Shown one piece after another: positions 1 through 5,455 of a DNA stretch of 8,907 bases (position 1 is the first letter of the stretch; every line of letters starts with the position of its first letter). The notes below the pieces were generated by a model. It had not been told where the DNA came from, ran no database searches, and worked only from the letters and a program-made list of their open reading frames with translations. The position numbers were made by a program, and so were the translations under genes. This DNA comes from Verrucomicrobiales bacterium (GTDB lineage: Bacteria; Verrucomicrobiota; Verrucomicrobiia; Verrucomicrobiales; SLCJ01): assembly GCA_007125835.1 (NCBI GenBank), contig SLCJ01000133.1, positions 1 through 8,907 of the forward strand. The letters are read 5' to 3'.

Positions 1-38
1 CTGAAACCTGAAAGCTGAAACCTGAAGCTGAAAGCTGA
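1..38. repeat. 7-bp-periodic tract (CTGAAAC type)
   Basis: Units CTGAAAC, CTGAAAG, CTGAAAC, CTGAAG, CTGAAAG follow one another, with one unit a base short. This is the left-edge member of a family of degenerate heptad tracts that also occurs at 309-343 and through 8614-8907 with different unit sequences. It may continue outside the window. Confidence 0.8.
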
Positions 39-163
39 GTGGAAGAGGAGGAGAATGAGCGAAGAGCGGGCTTGGCCATTTGCTTTTCCATCCGCACGAC
101 GATGCAATGGATTGCCGCTTCTTGGCTTGCGTGTCTGTATCGCAAACTCCTGCATTTTCTGAT

Positions 164-182
164 CTGCGGTTTCAAACCGCAG
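164..182. repeat. Short perfect palindrome
   Basis: CTGCGGTTT at 164-172 is the reverse complement of AAACCGCAG at 174-182, with one base between. It has the same style as the palindrome at 4594-4609 (GCGGACT, TC, AGTCCGC). It has no T-run on either side, so it does not look like an intrinsic terminator. No gene is supported in the surrounding 39-195 segment. Confidence 0.7.
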
Positions 183-195
183 CTACTGGGAGAAT

Positions 196-300
196 GGTTG
201 GTTGGCCTTAACTTTGTGCCATTCGGCCTACCCCAATCATTTGCTTTCTCATTGGCGTGACCGCTGGGGCCAGCGGTCCTACAGTTCGTTTACGATTTTC
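196..300 (+). repeat. Element R2, copy a (5' part)
   Basis: This matches the first two thirds of the full R2 copies at 2333-2510 and 5278-5455: GTTGGCCTTAACTTTGTGCC, then a TTTGCTTTCTCATTGGC stretch, then a hairpin. The hairpin is perfect (GACCGCTGG 259-267, CCAGCGGTC 270-278). Similarity fades after about 300, where a heptad tract (309-343) replaces the R2 3' half. Confidence 0.8.
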
Positions 301-308
301 CGCGCCTC

Positions 309-343
309 AGAACCAATGACCGGTGACTGATGACCTATGACCC
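309..343. repeat. 7-bp-periodic tract (ATGACCN type)
   Basis: Consecutive heptads AGAACCA, ATGACCG, GTGACTG, ATGACCT, ATGACCC. Period 7 is kept while the unit is degenerate, as in the other heptad tracts of the window. It sits exactly where copy a of R2 loses its 3' half. Confidence 0.65.
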
Positions 344-392
344 GTTTTTGCTCACTGAAAAGACGGCGCAACTTTACCGGCCGCTCAACGCT

Positions 393-541
393 CCCCAATC
401 ATTTGCTTTCTCATTGGCGTGACCGCTGAGGCCAGCGGTCCTACAGGTCGTTCTCGTTTGCTGTTTTCCGCCTGGGAACCGGTGGCCGATTGCCTCTCTT
501 CCTGAAAACTTCGCACTGAAAACCAGCACACTTCTTTACCC
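393..541 (+). repeat. Element R2, copy b (3' part)
   Basis: This begins at the CCCAATCATTTGC stretch and runs to the R2 end CTTCTTTACCC, matching 2333-2510 and 5278-5455 over most of its length. The R2 hairpin is 421-428 with 433-440. Together with copy a it gives two partial R2 elements in tandem. It is followed directly by AAATTTT and a J motif. Confidence 0.85.
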
Positions 542-550
542 CAAAATTTT

Positions 551-590
551 ATGCCTGCCATCGTTTAGTTGCGGCCAATGTTTAGTTGCG
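551..590 (+). repeat. Tandem J motifs
   Basis: Two copies of the J direct repeat: 551-573 (ATGCCTGCCATCGTTTAGTT core) and 574-590 (GCCAATGTTTAGTTGCG). They separate the R2 end (541) from the R1 body. An AAATTTT run precedes the first copy, as at several other J sites. Confidence 0.75.
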
Positions 591-811
591 CTCGGTATGG
601 CTTTGAGTTCGCTGTTCTCGGTCTAAGCGGCAAGGTTTCGCTTGGCACGAGGCCACCGCCGCCCTTCTGGCATCCCTTCAGGATGCGGCGGCTTGAGCCT
701 GGCGATCCGGGGGTATCGCCCGCCAAGGCGGGCTCAACCCCCGGCTACGTTCTGGCATCCCTGCGGGATGAAGGGGTGCCGTCGCCATTCCATGCCTGCC
801 CATGTTTGGTT
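574..811 (+). repeat. Element R1, copy A (full length)
   Basis: A composite palindromic repeat of about 235 bp, nearly identical to 2097-2335 and 4339-4537. It contains three hairpins. The first is GCATCC 670-675 with GGATGC 681-686. The second is nested: CCGGGGGT 707-714 with ACCCCCGG 737-744 encloses GCCCGCC 718-724 with GGCGGGC 727-733. The third is CATCCC 756-761 with GGGATG 765-770. It starts in a J motif and ends in one (791-811). The short reading frames across it are repeat-derived and I do not regard them as genes. Confidence 0.88.
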
Positions 812-827
812 AAGTTTGCTTGATCCG
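791..827 (+). repeat. J motif plus TTTGCTTGATCC tail
   Basis: CATGCCTGCCCATGTTTGGTT at 791-811 is a J copy closing R1 copy A. The following AAGTTTGCTTGATCCG (812-827) resembles the J variant at 4742-4765. It lies 16 bp from the 3' end of the first ATPase gene, so this gene has J motifs on both sides. Confidence 0.65.
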
Positions 828-842
828 TGACTTGGTTCCTGC

Positions 843-1988
843 TTAGGGCAGCCAGGTGGGGTTGGGGTCGAGGGAGATGGAGCGCACCCGGCGGGTGAGT
901 TGGGTGTTTTCGCCCCCCATGCCGACCACCCATCCGGACGAGGCTCCGATGTCATCGAGGGTGTTTTCCAGTTTTCGAGCGTCATGCGGGTTTTCCGCGC
1001 TGTTTGCCTTGATTTCGATGGCCACCAAGTCGCCGCCCCTCTCCATAATCAGGTCTGCCTCCTGACCGGAACTCGTCCTCCAGAAGGAAAAGCGGGTGAA
1101 AGGGCGCGCCAGTTTTTCTCTGCGGATCAGATCTTCAATTACCCATCCCTCCCAACTGGCACCCCGGATGGGATGCGCATCGAGGGTGGCGGGGTCGTCG
1201 ATGTTCGACAGATGGTGGAGCAATCCGGTATCCCGGAGGTAGACCCGCGGGCTCTTGACCAAGCGCTTGCCTATATTGCGGAAATACGGCGGCAGCCGGC
1301 GCAAGAGAAAGACGCCCTCGAGCAGATCGATGCCGTGCTGGACGGTGTGGTAGCTCACGCCCAAGGAATTGCCAAGGGCTGAGAGATTGAGCAGGGCGCC
1401 CTGCTGCACGGCCAGCATGGTGATCAGCCGCCGGAGAAAATGGGGGTCCGGGCGGAAGCCGTAGGCAAAGAGATCGCGTTGCAGGACCGTCGACAAGTAG
1501 GGTTCCCACCACTCGCGGAAGTCGCCGCGCAAAGCCTCCGGAAATCCGCCGGCCAGCCAATGCTGTTCCGCAGGCAATGAGGTCTCGGCCGGGGTCAGTG
1601 GGTCCAGTTCAAGCACTCCCACCCGGCCCGCCAGGGATTCGGAGATGCCCCGCACCAGCGCGGGTTGGGCGGAGCCGAGAAGGCAAAAATGGCAGCGGCG
1701 GTCCTGCCGCCGGGCATCGATGATCCCCCGCAGTGCGGAAAATACCTCCGGAACCGACTGTGCCTCGTCCAGAATCGTCAAGCCCTCCAAGCGCCCAAGC
1801 TCATGGCTTGGGTCGGTGAGGAATCGTTGGCGAACCAGCGGGGCCTCCAAATCCCGGTAGCCGGCCTCGGGAAATGCGAATTTTGCCAGCGTTGTTTTGC
1901 CCACCTGCCTCGCCCCCAGCACCACCACCGCAGGAAATTGCCCGGCCAGCTTCCGCAAACGCTCCACACTGTGGCGATTCCATTCCAT
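843..1988 (-). CDS. AAA ATPase with C-terminal DUF4143 domain
   Basis: 381 aa, typical length for the AAA_14/DUF4143 family. The N-terminal P-loop domain shows Walker A GARQVGKT (25-32) and Walker B LTILDEAQ (70-77), followed by LLGSAQ (103-108) and SESLAGR (116-122). The middle part resembles a winged helix (about 185-235). The C-terminal DUF4143 region carries YLRDTGLLH (250-258), GASWEGWVIEDLI (276-288) and a PD-(D/E)xK-like pattern with D312 and E325-x-K327. Family members are widespread in mobile and accessory DNA; their cellular role is largely unknown, so a function in DNA handling or as a toxin or defence factor is only a guess. The ATG at 1988 is the only plausible start upstream of Walker A, and no clear Shine-Dalgarno precedes it. 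It stands alone, with R1 repeats on both sides. It is a distant paralogue of the gene at 3101-4249, not a recent duplicate. Confidence 0.93.
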   Translation of the reverse strand: MEWNRHSVERLRKLAGQFPAVVVLGARQVGKTTLAKFAFPEAGYRDLEAPLVRQRFLTDPSHELGRLEGLTILDEAQSVPEVFSALRGIIDARRQDRRCHFCLLGSAQPALVRGISESLAGRVGVLELDPLTPAETSLPAEQHWLAGGFPEALRGDFREWWEPYLSTVLQRDLFAYGFRPDPHFLRRLITMLAVQQGALLNLSALGNSLGVSYHTVQHGIDLLEGVFLLRRLPPYFRNIGKRLVKSPRVYLRDTGLLHHLSNIDDPATLDAHPIRGASWEGWVIEDLIRREKLARPFTRFSFWRTSSGQEADLIMERGGDLVAIEIKANSAENPHDARKLENTLDDIGASSGWVVGMGGENTQLTRRVRSISLDPNPTWLP

Positions 1989-1994
1989 TCACGT

Positions 1995-2023
1995 ATATTA
2001 GAGTGCTGACTTCTGATTTGCAA
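1995..2023 (-). promoter_or_regulatory. Candidate sigma70-like promoter of the first ATPase gene
   Basis: Read on the minus strand, TTGCAA (2018-2023) and TAATAT (1995-2000) are separated by exactly 17 bp; each matches the consensus at four of six positions. The -10 ends only 6 bp before the ATG at 1988, so a transcript from here would be leaderless or nearly so. The AT-rich stretch between the gene and R1 supports a promoter, but this is prediction only. Confidence 0.35.
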
Positions 2024-2035
2024 GAAAATTTATTA

Positions 2036-2112
2036 TGGTGTCGAAATTTTATGCCCGCGGAATTTTGGAATTTTGTGCCTGCCAATGTTTAGTTGCGCCA
2101 ATGTTTAGTTGC
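2036..2112 (+). repeat. J motif cluster with tandem 16-bp duplication
   Basis: A degenerate module starting TGGTGTCGAAATTTTATGCC leads to a J motif at 2076-2096. Its GCCAATGTTTAGTTGC core is then repeated exactly in tandem (2081-2096, 2097-2112). The same TGGTGCCGAATTTATGCC lead-in occurs at 4304-4321 upstream of the second ATPase gene. Confidence 0.7.
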
Positions 2113-2335
2113 GCTCGGTATGGCTTTGAGTTCGCTGTTCTCGGTCTAAGCGGCAAGGTTTCGCTTGGCACGAGGCCACCGCCGCCCTTCTGGCATCCCT
2201 TCAGGATGCGGGGGCTTGAGCCCGGCGATCCGGGGGTATCGCCCGCCAAGGCGGGCTCAACCCCCGGCTACGTTCTGACATCCCTCCGGGATGAAGGGGG
2301 TGCCGTCGCCATTCCATGCCTGCCCATGTTTTGTT
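2097..2335 (+). repeat. Element R1, copy B (full length)
   Basis: Nearly identical to 574-811 with scattered substitutions, including the loop of the third hairpin (TCC here, TGC in copy A). All stems are preserved. It ends in a J motif at 2315-2335, which runs straight into R2 copy c. Confidence 0.88.
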
Positions 2336-2510
2336 GGCCTTAACCTTGTGCCATTCGGCCCATCCCAATTATTTGCCTTCTCATTGGCATGACCGCTGGG
2401 GCCAGCGGTCCTACGGGCGTTCTCGTTTGCTGTTTTCCGCCTGGAAACCGATGGCCGATTGCCTTTCTTCCTGAAAACTTCGCACTGAAAACCAGCACAC
2501 TTCTTTACCC
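2333..2510 (+). repeat. Element R2, copy c (full length)
   Basis: A full R2 from GTTGGCCTTAACC to CTTCTTTACCC, about 178 bp, with the hairpin GACCGCTGG 2391-2399 and CCAGCGGTC 2402-2410. It overlaps the J motif that closes R1 copy B. After a short AAGTCGCAAATTT stretch comes another J motif (2523-2543). The longest reading frame through it (102 aa) is repeat-derived and not convincing as a gene. Confidence 0.85.
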
Positions 2511-2522
2511 AAGTCGCAAATT

Positions 2523-2543
2523 TATGCCTGCCCATGTTTGGTT
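2523..2543 (+). repeat. J motif
   Basis: TATGCCTGCCCATGTTTGGTT preceded by CAAATT. It separates R2 copy c from R3 copy a. Confidence 0.65.
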
Positions 2544-2632
2544 CCTGTGTGGCGGCGTTTCTCATTCCCGGAAAAAAGCGACGCTCACAGAGACGCCGCT
2601 ACAGAGCACGTGAAATGCGCTTCGCGCATGGC
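2544..2632 (+). repeat. Element R3, copy a
   Basis: An 89-bp element repeated at 2702-2790. Its first part is an imperfect inverted repeat: TGTGGCGGCGTTTCT (2548-2562) pairs with AGAGACGCCGCTACA (2589-2603) at 13 of 15 positions. Its 3' part carries a small hairpin ATGCGC-TTC-GCGCAT. The 69 bp before the second copy contain another fragment of similar style (TGTAGCGGCTGTCTGTGAC). Confidence 0.8.
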
Positions 2633-2701
2633 CAGGCTTCATCGCCCTGTAGCGGCTGTCTGTGACTGGCGGACTTTTTCGTTCTGGCGGGTGGAATGCG
2701 C

Positions 2702-2790
2702 CCTGTGTGGCGGCGCTTTTCATTCCGGGAAAAATGCGACGCTCATAGAGACTCCGCTACAGAGGCCGTGAAATGCGCTTCGCGCATGGC
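2702..2790 (+). repeat. Element R3, copy b
   Basis: Same length and orientation as 2544-2632, with a handful of substitutions. The hairpin ATGCGC-TTC-GCGCAT is identical in both copies. It ends 10 bp before the RDD gene fragment. A partial inverted relative (AGCGGCGTCTCTATGAGCG) is at about 4672-4690. Confidence 0.8.
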
Positions 2791-2800
2791 ATCGACCCCT

Positions 2801-2959
2801 TCACCCAATTGGTGGCGGGGTGAGGATGGAGGGGCGGTGGGTGAGGGCTTCGGCGATGTCTTGGAGGCGTTGCTCGTCGGTGAGGCCGAGAAGGGCGTCC
2901 TCCGGGAGGTGGAGGAGGAGTTGGGTGAAGGCGGGGTCGGTGAGGTGGCGGAGGCGGGC
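2801..2959 (-). pseudogene. Fragment of the RDD gene 3' end with an 87-bp in-frame deletion
   Basis: Positions 2803-2918 align with 5452-5567, and 2919-2959 with 5655-5695 of the intact RDD gene, with only a few substitutions. The translation matches RDD residues from about 187 to the C-terminus, ending PPPIG, but lacks 29 residues (203-231 or equivalent). The lost segment lies between two copies of GAGGTGGAGGAGG (5555-5567 and 5642-5654), of which one remains here (2906-2918). Substitutions L196F, S236A and T258S show that the fragment is not a fresh copy. The frame stays open upstream to 3031 (76 codons), but that part does not resemble RDD. No membrane domain remains, so I call it a relic. 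Confidence 0.85.
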
Positions 2960-3100
2960 AAGAATTTGACAGACAACATTTAATTTCTTGGAACTTGTCA
3001 CTCCAAACAGCCGCCACGCTTTTGCCAGCATCTTGAGCGGTGGCAGGGGGGCTCGGGATCAAACGAGCGGGGATTGAGGGGCACGCGCATTGAAGCGTCC
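2960..3100. other. Short intergenic segment without recognised features
   Basis: This lies between the RDD fragment and the stop codon of the second ATPase gene. It is AT-richer at 2960-3000 and contains no repeat seen elsewhere in the window. A TTGACA occurs near 2966 but has no suitable -10 at normal spacing. Confidence 0.5.
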
Positions 3101-4249
3101 CTACTCGAACAATCCGCCCGGCCTTGCAAGGGCACGCAGTGGCACGGCTTCCACAGCATCCGCCAGCGGGTAGCGCTTTGTGCCAGGGTGGATCACCGCG
3201 ATGCCACTCAGCCCCAAGTCCCGCATGGCAATCCGCATCGCCGGAGTCATTCGCGGCGCGTCCGCTCGCTTGCACTCCACACCCCAGAGCGCATCGCCGC
3301 GCCGCAAGATCAAATCAATCTCCGCCCCTTGGTGGGTCGCCCAGAACCACGCATCGTCATGCGGCTCGGTGGCCAGCACCTGCTCGAGCACAAAGCCCTC
3401 CCATGAAGCGCCCAGCCGTGGATGCGTGAGTAATGCCCGCTCGTCATCCATTCCCAAGAGCCGATGCAGCAAGCCGCTGTCCCGCAAATAAATCTTCGGT
3501 GCCTTCACCTGCCGCTTCGCCACGTTTGCGTGCCATGGTTGCAATTGGCGCACCACCATGGCATCCGTCAACAAATCCAAATACCGCCTCACCGTGGATG
3601 GATTCACCCCCAAGGCCCGCGCGGGATCCGCCGCATTCCATGTCTGACCATGAAAATGCGCCAGCATCGTCCAGAACCGCAACAAGGCCGTGGCCGGCAC
3701 ACGCACACCCCATTGCGGAAAATCCCGCTCCAGCAGTGTCTGGATGAAATCCTTCCGCCACGCCACGCTGTCCGCCTCGGATTCCGCCAAGAACGCATCT
3801 GGAAACGCTCCGCGCCGCCACAGCATATCCGCTGCATCCGCCCCCGTTTCCGAGAGATCAAAACCGCCAATCTCGATCCGTTCCAAGCGCCCCGCCAAAC
3901 TCTCTGAACTCTGCCTCAGCAAATCCCCTGATGCACTGCCCAGGATCAAAAACCGTGCCGGAACGTCCCGTCTGTCCGCCAGTACCCGCAGGATCGGAAA
4001 AAGATCCGGGCGCCGCTGCACCTCATCAATCACCACCAAGCCGCGTAACGGCTCCAAAGCCGTCTTCGGCTCATCCAGCCGCGCCAAACTCGGAGGGTCC
4101 TCCAAATCAAAATAGTTCGGAGAATCCTCACTCAGAAACTCCCGCGCCAATGTCGTCTTCCCCACCTGTCTCGGTCCGGAAAGCACCACCAACACCCGCC
4201 TCTCGAGACCTCGGGAAATTCGCTCTCTCACTCGCTCTCGAACAATCAC
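3101..4249 (-). CDS. AAA ATPase with C-terminal DUF4143 domain (second paralogue)
   Basis: 382 aa with the same architecture as the protein at 843-1988: Walker A GPRQVGKT (25-32), Walker B LVVIDEVQ (71-78), LILGSA (101-106), SESLAGR (115-121), a winged-helix-like region with VNPSTVRRYLDLL (215-227), YLRDSGLLHRL (254-264), GASWEGFVLEQVL (280-292) and a nuclease-like signature with D312 and E325-C-K327. ATP-dependent activity is expected from the motifs; substrate and role are unknown. The start is a GTG at 4249, with an in-frame TAG 12 bases upstream, so the protein cannot extend much further; a second GTG seven codons in is a possible alternative. No good Shine-Dalgarno is seen. The gene is solitary, about 80 bp downstream of R1 copy C, in the same relation as the first ATPase to R1 copy B. 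Confidence 0.92.
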   Translation of the reverse strand: MIVRERVRERISRGLERRVLVVLSGPRQVGKTTLAREFLSEDSPNYFDLEDPPSLARLDEPKTALEPLRGLVVIDEVQRRPDLFPILRVLADRRDVPARFLILGSASGDLLRQSSESLAGRLERIEIGGFDLSETGADAADMLWRRGAFPDAFLAESEADSVAWRKDFIQTLLERDFPQWGVRVPATALLRFWTMLAHFHGQTWNAADPARALGVNPSTVRRYLDLLTDAMVVRQLQPWHANVAKRQVKAPKIYLRDSGLLHRLLGMDDERALLTHPRLGASWEGFVLEQVLATEPHDDAWFWATHQGAEIDLILRRGDALWGVECKRADAPRMTPAMRIAMRDLGLSGIAVIHPGTKRYPLADAVEAVPLRALARPGGLFE

Positions 4250-4303
4250 ACCCCGAAACTACCATGAAAATCCCGCGCCACAAGCTCGTTTTTCATGTTT
4301 CTT

Positions 4304-4355
4304 TGGTGCCGAATTTATGCCGGAGCAAATTTACGCCTGCCAATGTTTAGTTGCG
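4304..4355 (+). repeat. J motif and shared lead-in module
   Basis: TGGTGCCGAATTTATGCC (4304-4321) and the J copy at 4332-4355 (GCCTGCCAATGTTTAGTTG core) repeat the arrangement at 2036-2112. This places an equivalent non-coding module upstream of both ATPase genes. Confidence 0.65.
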
Positions 4356-4537
4356 CTCGGTATGGCTTTGAGTTCGCTGTTCTCGGTCTAAGCGGCAAGG
4401 TTTCGCTTGGCACGAGGCCACCGCCGCCCCTCTGGCATCCCTTCAGGATGCGGTGGCTTGAGCCCGGCGATCCGGGGGTATCGCCCGCCAAGGCGGGCTC
4501 AACCCCCGGCTACGTTCTGACATCCGTCCGGGATGAA
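4339..4537 (+). repeat. Element R1, copy C (3' truncated)
   Basis: Matches R1 copies A and B from the J motif through the third hairpin (CATCC/GGATG), then loses similarity after 4537 and lacks the closing J motif. The nested double hairpin is intact. The third hairpin carries a C-to-G change at its inner stem base, shortening the stem. Confidence 0.88.
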
Positions 4538-4853
4538 AAGGCAGCGGCACACCATGCATGGCGTGTTCGGCCTGTGGCGCGTCTTATCGGAGCGCGGACT
4601 TCAGTCCGCATGGGTGATGTTCCATACACATCCGACCCGCAAGCCACCCCACGCCTTCACAATCCCCGAAGCGGCGTCTCTATGAGCGCCGGACTTTACC
4701 GGGATTCAGAGGATGCAAATTTATGCCACTCAATATTTGCTTGCCTGTCAATATTTGCTTGATCCCAGATCGCGCATATGGTGAGTGGGCTCGAAGCGGA
4801 GCCAGCGGGCCTACCGGCTTTCCCTCCTTCAACGTCACCCTTCTTCACACGAC
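4538..4853. other. Intergenic mosaic of short palindromes and degenerate J motifs
   Basis: No convincing gene. It holds a palindrome GCGGACT (4594-4600) with AGTCCGC (4603-4609), a partial inverted R3-like piece near 4672-4690, two degenerate J motifs (4722-4742 and 4742-4762, with AATATTTGCTT cores) and a piece near 4795-4815 (AGCCAGCGGGCCTAC) that recalls the R2 hairpin arm. A GTG-initiated extension of the next gene from 4785 would translate this repeat-like DNA. Confidence 0.6.
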
Positions 4854-5171
4854 ATGCCCACCGAGTTTCCACACGTCACGTTTCTGATGGCCAGGGAGTA
4901 TCTGGACGAGGATGGCATTTGGAATCCGCGCGATGACGATCCACATCTGGAAGGCGGTTTTCAGGTCAATGTCTTGGGAACGCGTGAGCATTATCTTCGC
5001 CTCGCCGAGGCGATTCGGGAGTTTGCAGAGCAGGACACATCGAGCGACGGAGACCACCATGAGCATTTTGAGGGGCTGATGACGGCTGATGGCAAGGTTC
5101 GCTTGCACGTCATTCTGCGGAAGGATGATGTTGGCGACAGTATATGGAAGGATTGGTTTCCTAAGAAATGA
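4854..5171 (+). CDS. Small acidic protein of unknown function
   Basis: 105 aa from the ATG at 4854, the only plus-strand gene I accept. I chose this start because the 23 codons available upstream from a GTG at 4785 cover repeat-like DNA. The protein is soluble and has no signal peptide or membrane segment. Notable parts are a central GGFQVNVLGTREHYLRLAEA (34-53), predicted as a strand then a helix, an acidic-histidine stretch DTSSDGDHHEHFEGL (61-75) and a C-terminal strand KVRLHVILRKDD (81-92). The strand-helix-strand layout and size recall small immunity-type or regulatory families (Imm32 came to mind), but I cannot confirm any. It has no adjacent toxin and no operon partner. J motifs lie on both sides (4722-4762 and 5261-5280), so it looks like an inserted module. 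Confidence 0.72.
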   Translation: MPTEFPHVTFLMAREYLDEDGIWNPRDDDPHLEGGFQVNVLGTREHYLRLAEAIREFAEQDTSSDGDHHEHFEGLMTADGKVRLHVILRKDDVGDSIWKDWFPKK

Positions 5172-5260
5172 ACTTGCAGGCGAGCCTGAGAGGTGCGGTG
5201 GGCGGTCTCTCCACCTTGCGTTCGAGCGTCGGCGGAATTTGCAAGCGCACCATGCGCTCC

Positions 5261-5280
5261 ACGCCTGGCAATGTTTGGTT
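5261..5280 (+). repeat. J motif
   Basis: ACGCCTGGCAATGTTTGGTT, one mismatch from the usual GCCTGCC core. It opens R2 copy d and lies about 90 bp after the small plus-strand gene. Confidence 0.6.
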
Positions 5281-5455
5281 GGCCTTAACCTTGTGCCATT
5301 CGGCCAACCCCAATCATCTGCCTTCTCATTGGCATGACCGCTGGGGCCAGTGGTCCTACAGTTCGTTCTCGTTTGCCAATTTCCGCCGGGGAACCGATGG
5401 CGATTGCCTTTCTTCCTGAAAACTTCGCACTGAAAACCAGCACACTTCTTTACCC
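5278..5455 (+). repeat. Element R2, copy d (full length)
   Basis: Full R2 from GTTGGCCTTAACC to CTTCTTTACCC. Its hairpin (GACCGCTGG 5336-5344, CCAGTGGTC 5347-5355) has one C-to-T change that keeps a G-U pair in RNA. Its last bases, TTACCC, overlap the end of the RDD gene, whose TAA stop is read from them on the minus strand. It lacks a T-run, so it is not an obvious intrinsic terminator of the operon. Confidence 0.85.

Noticed and set aside
707..744. Nested hairpin of R1 as a rho-independent terminator
   Set aside because: It is very GC-rich but has no T-run on either strand, and copies B and C lie upstream of gene starts rather than at gene ends.
569..823. 84-codon frame across R1 (and equivalents at 2035-2343 and 4295-4762)
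   Set aside because: The frame is present only because the repeat lacks stops; the sequence is dominated by palindromes and reads into unrelated DNA at the ends.
900..1382. 160-codon plus-strand frame
   Set aside because: Antisense to the ATPase/DUF4143 gene with clear conserved motifs; no independent support.
2076..2112. Possible CRISPR-like direct repeats
   Set aside because: The J copies are either directly adjacent or hundreds of bases apart, there are no regular unique spacers, and no cas gene is present.
2965..2990. TTGACA as a plus-strand promoter element
   Set aside because: No acceptable -10 sequence lies 16-18 bp downstream, and no plus-strand gene follows.
551..5280. Integron attC sites at the J motifs
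   Set aside because: J does not show paired core sites of the RYYYAAC and GTTRRRY type bracketing an imperfect palindrome, and no integrase is present; only the array-like layout is similar.
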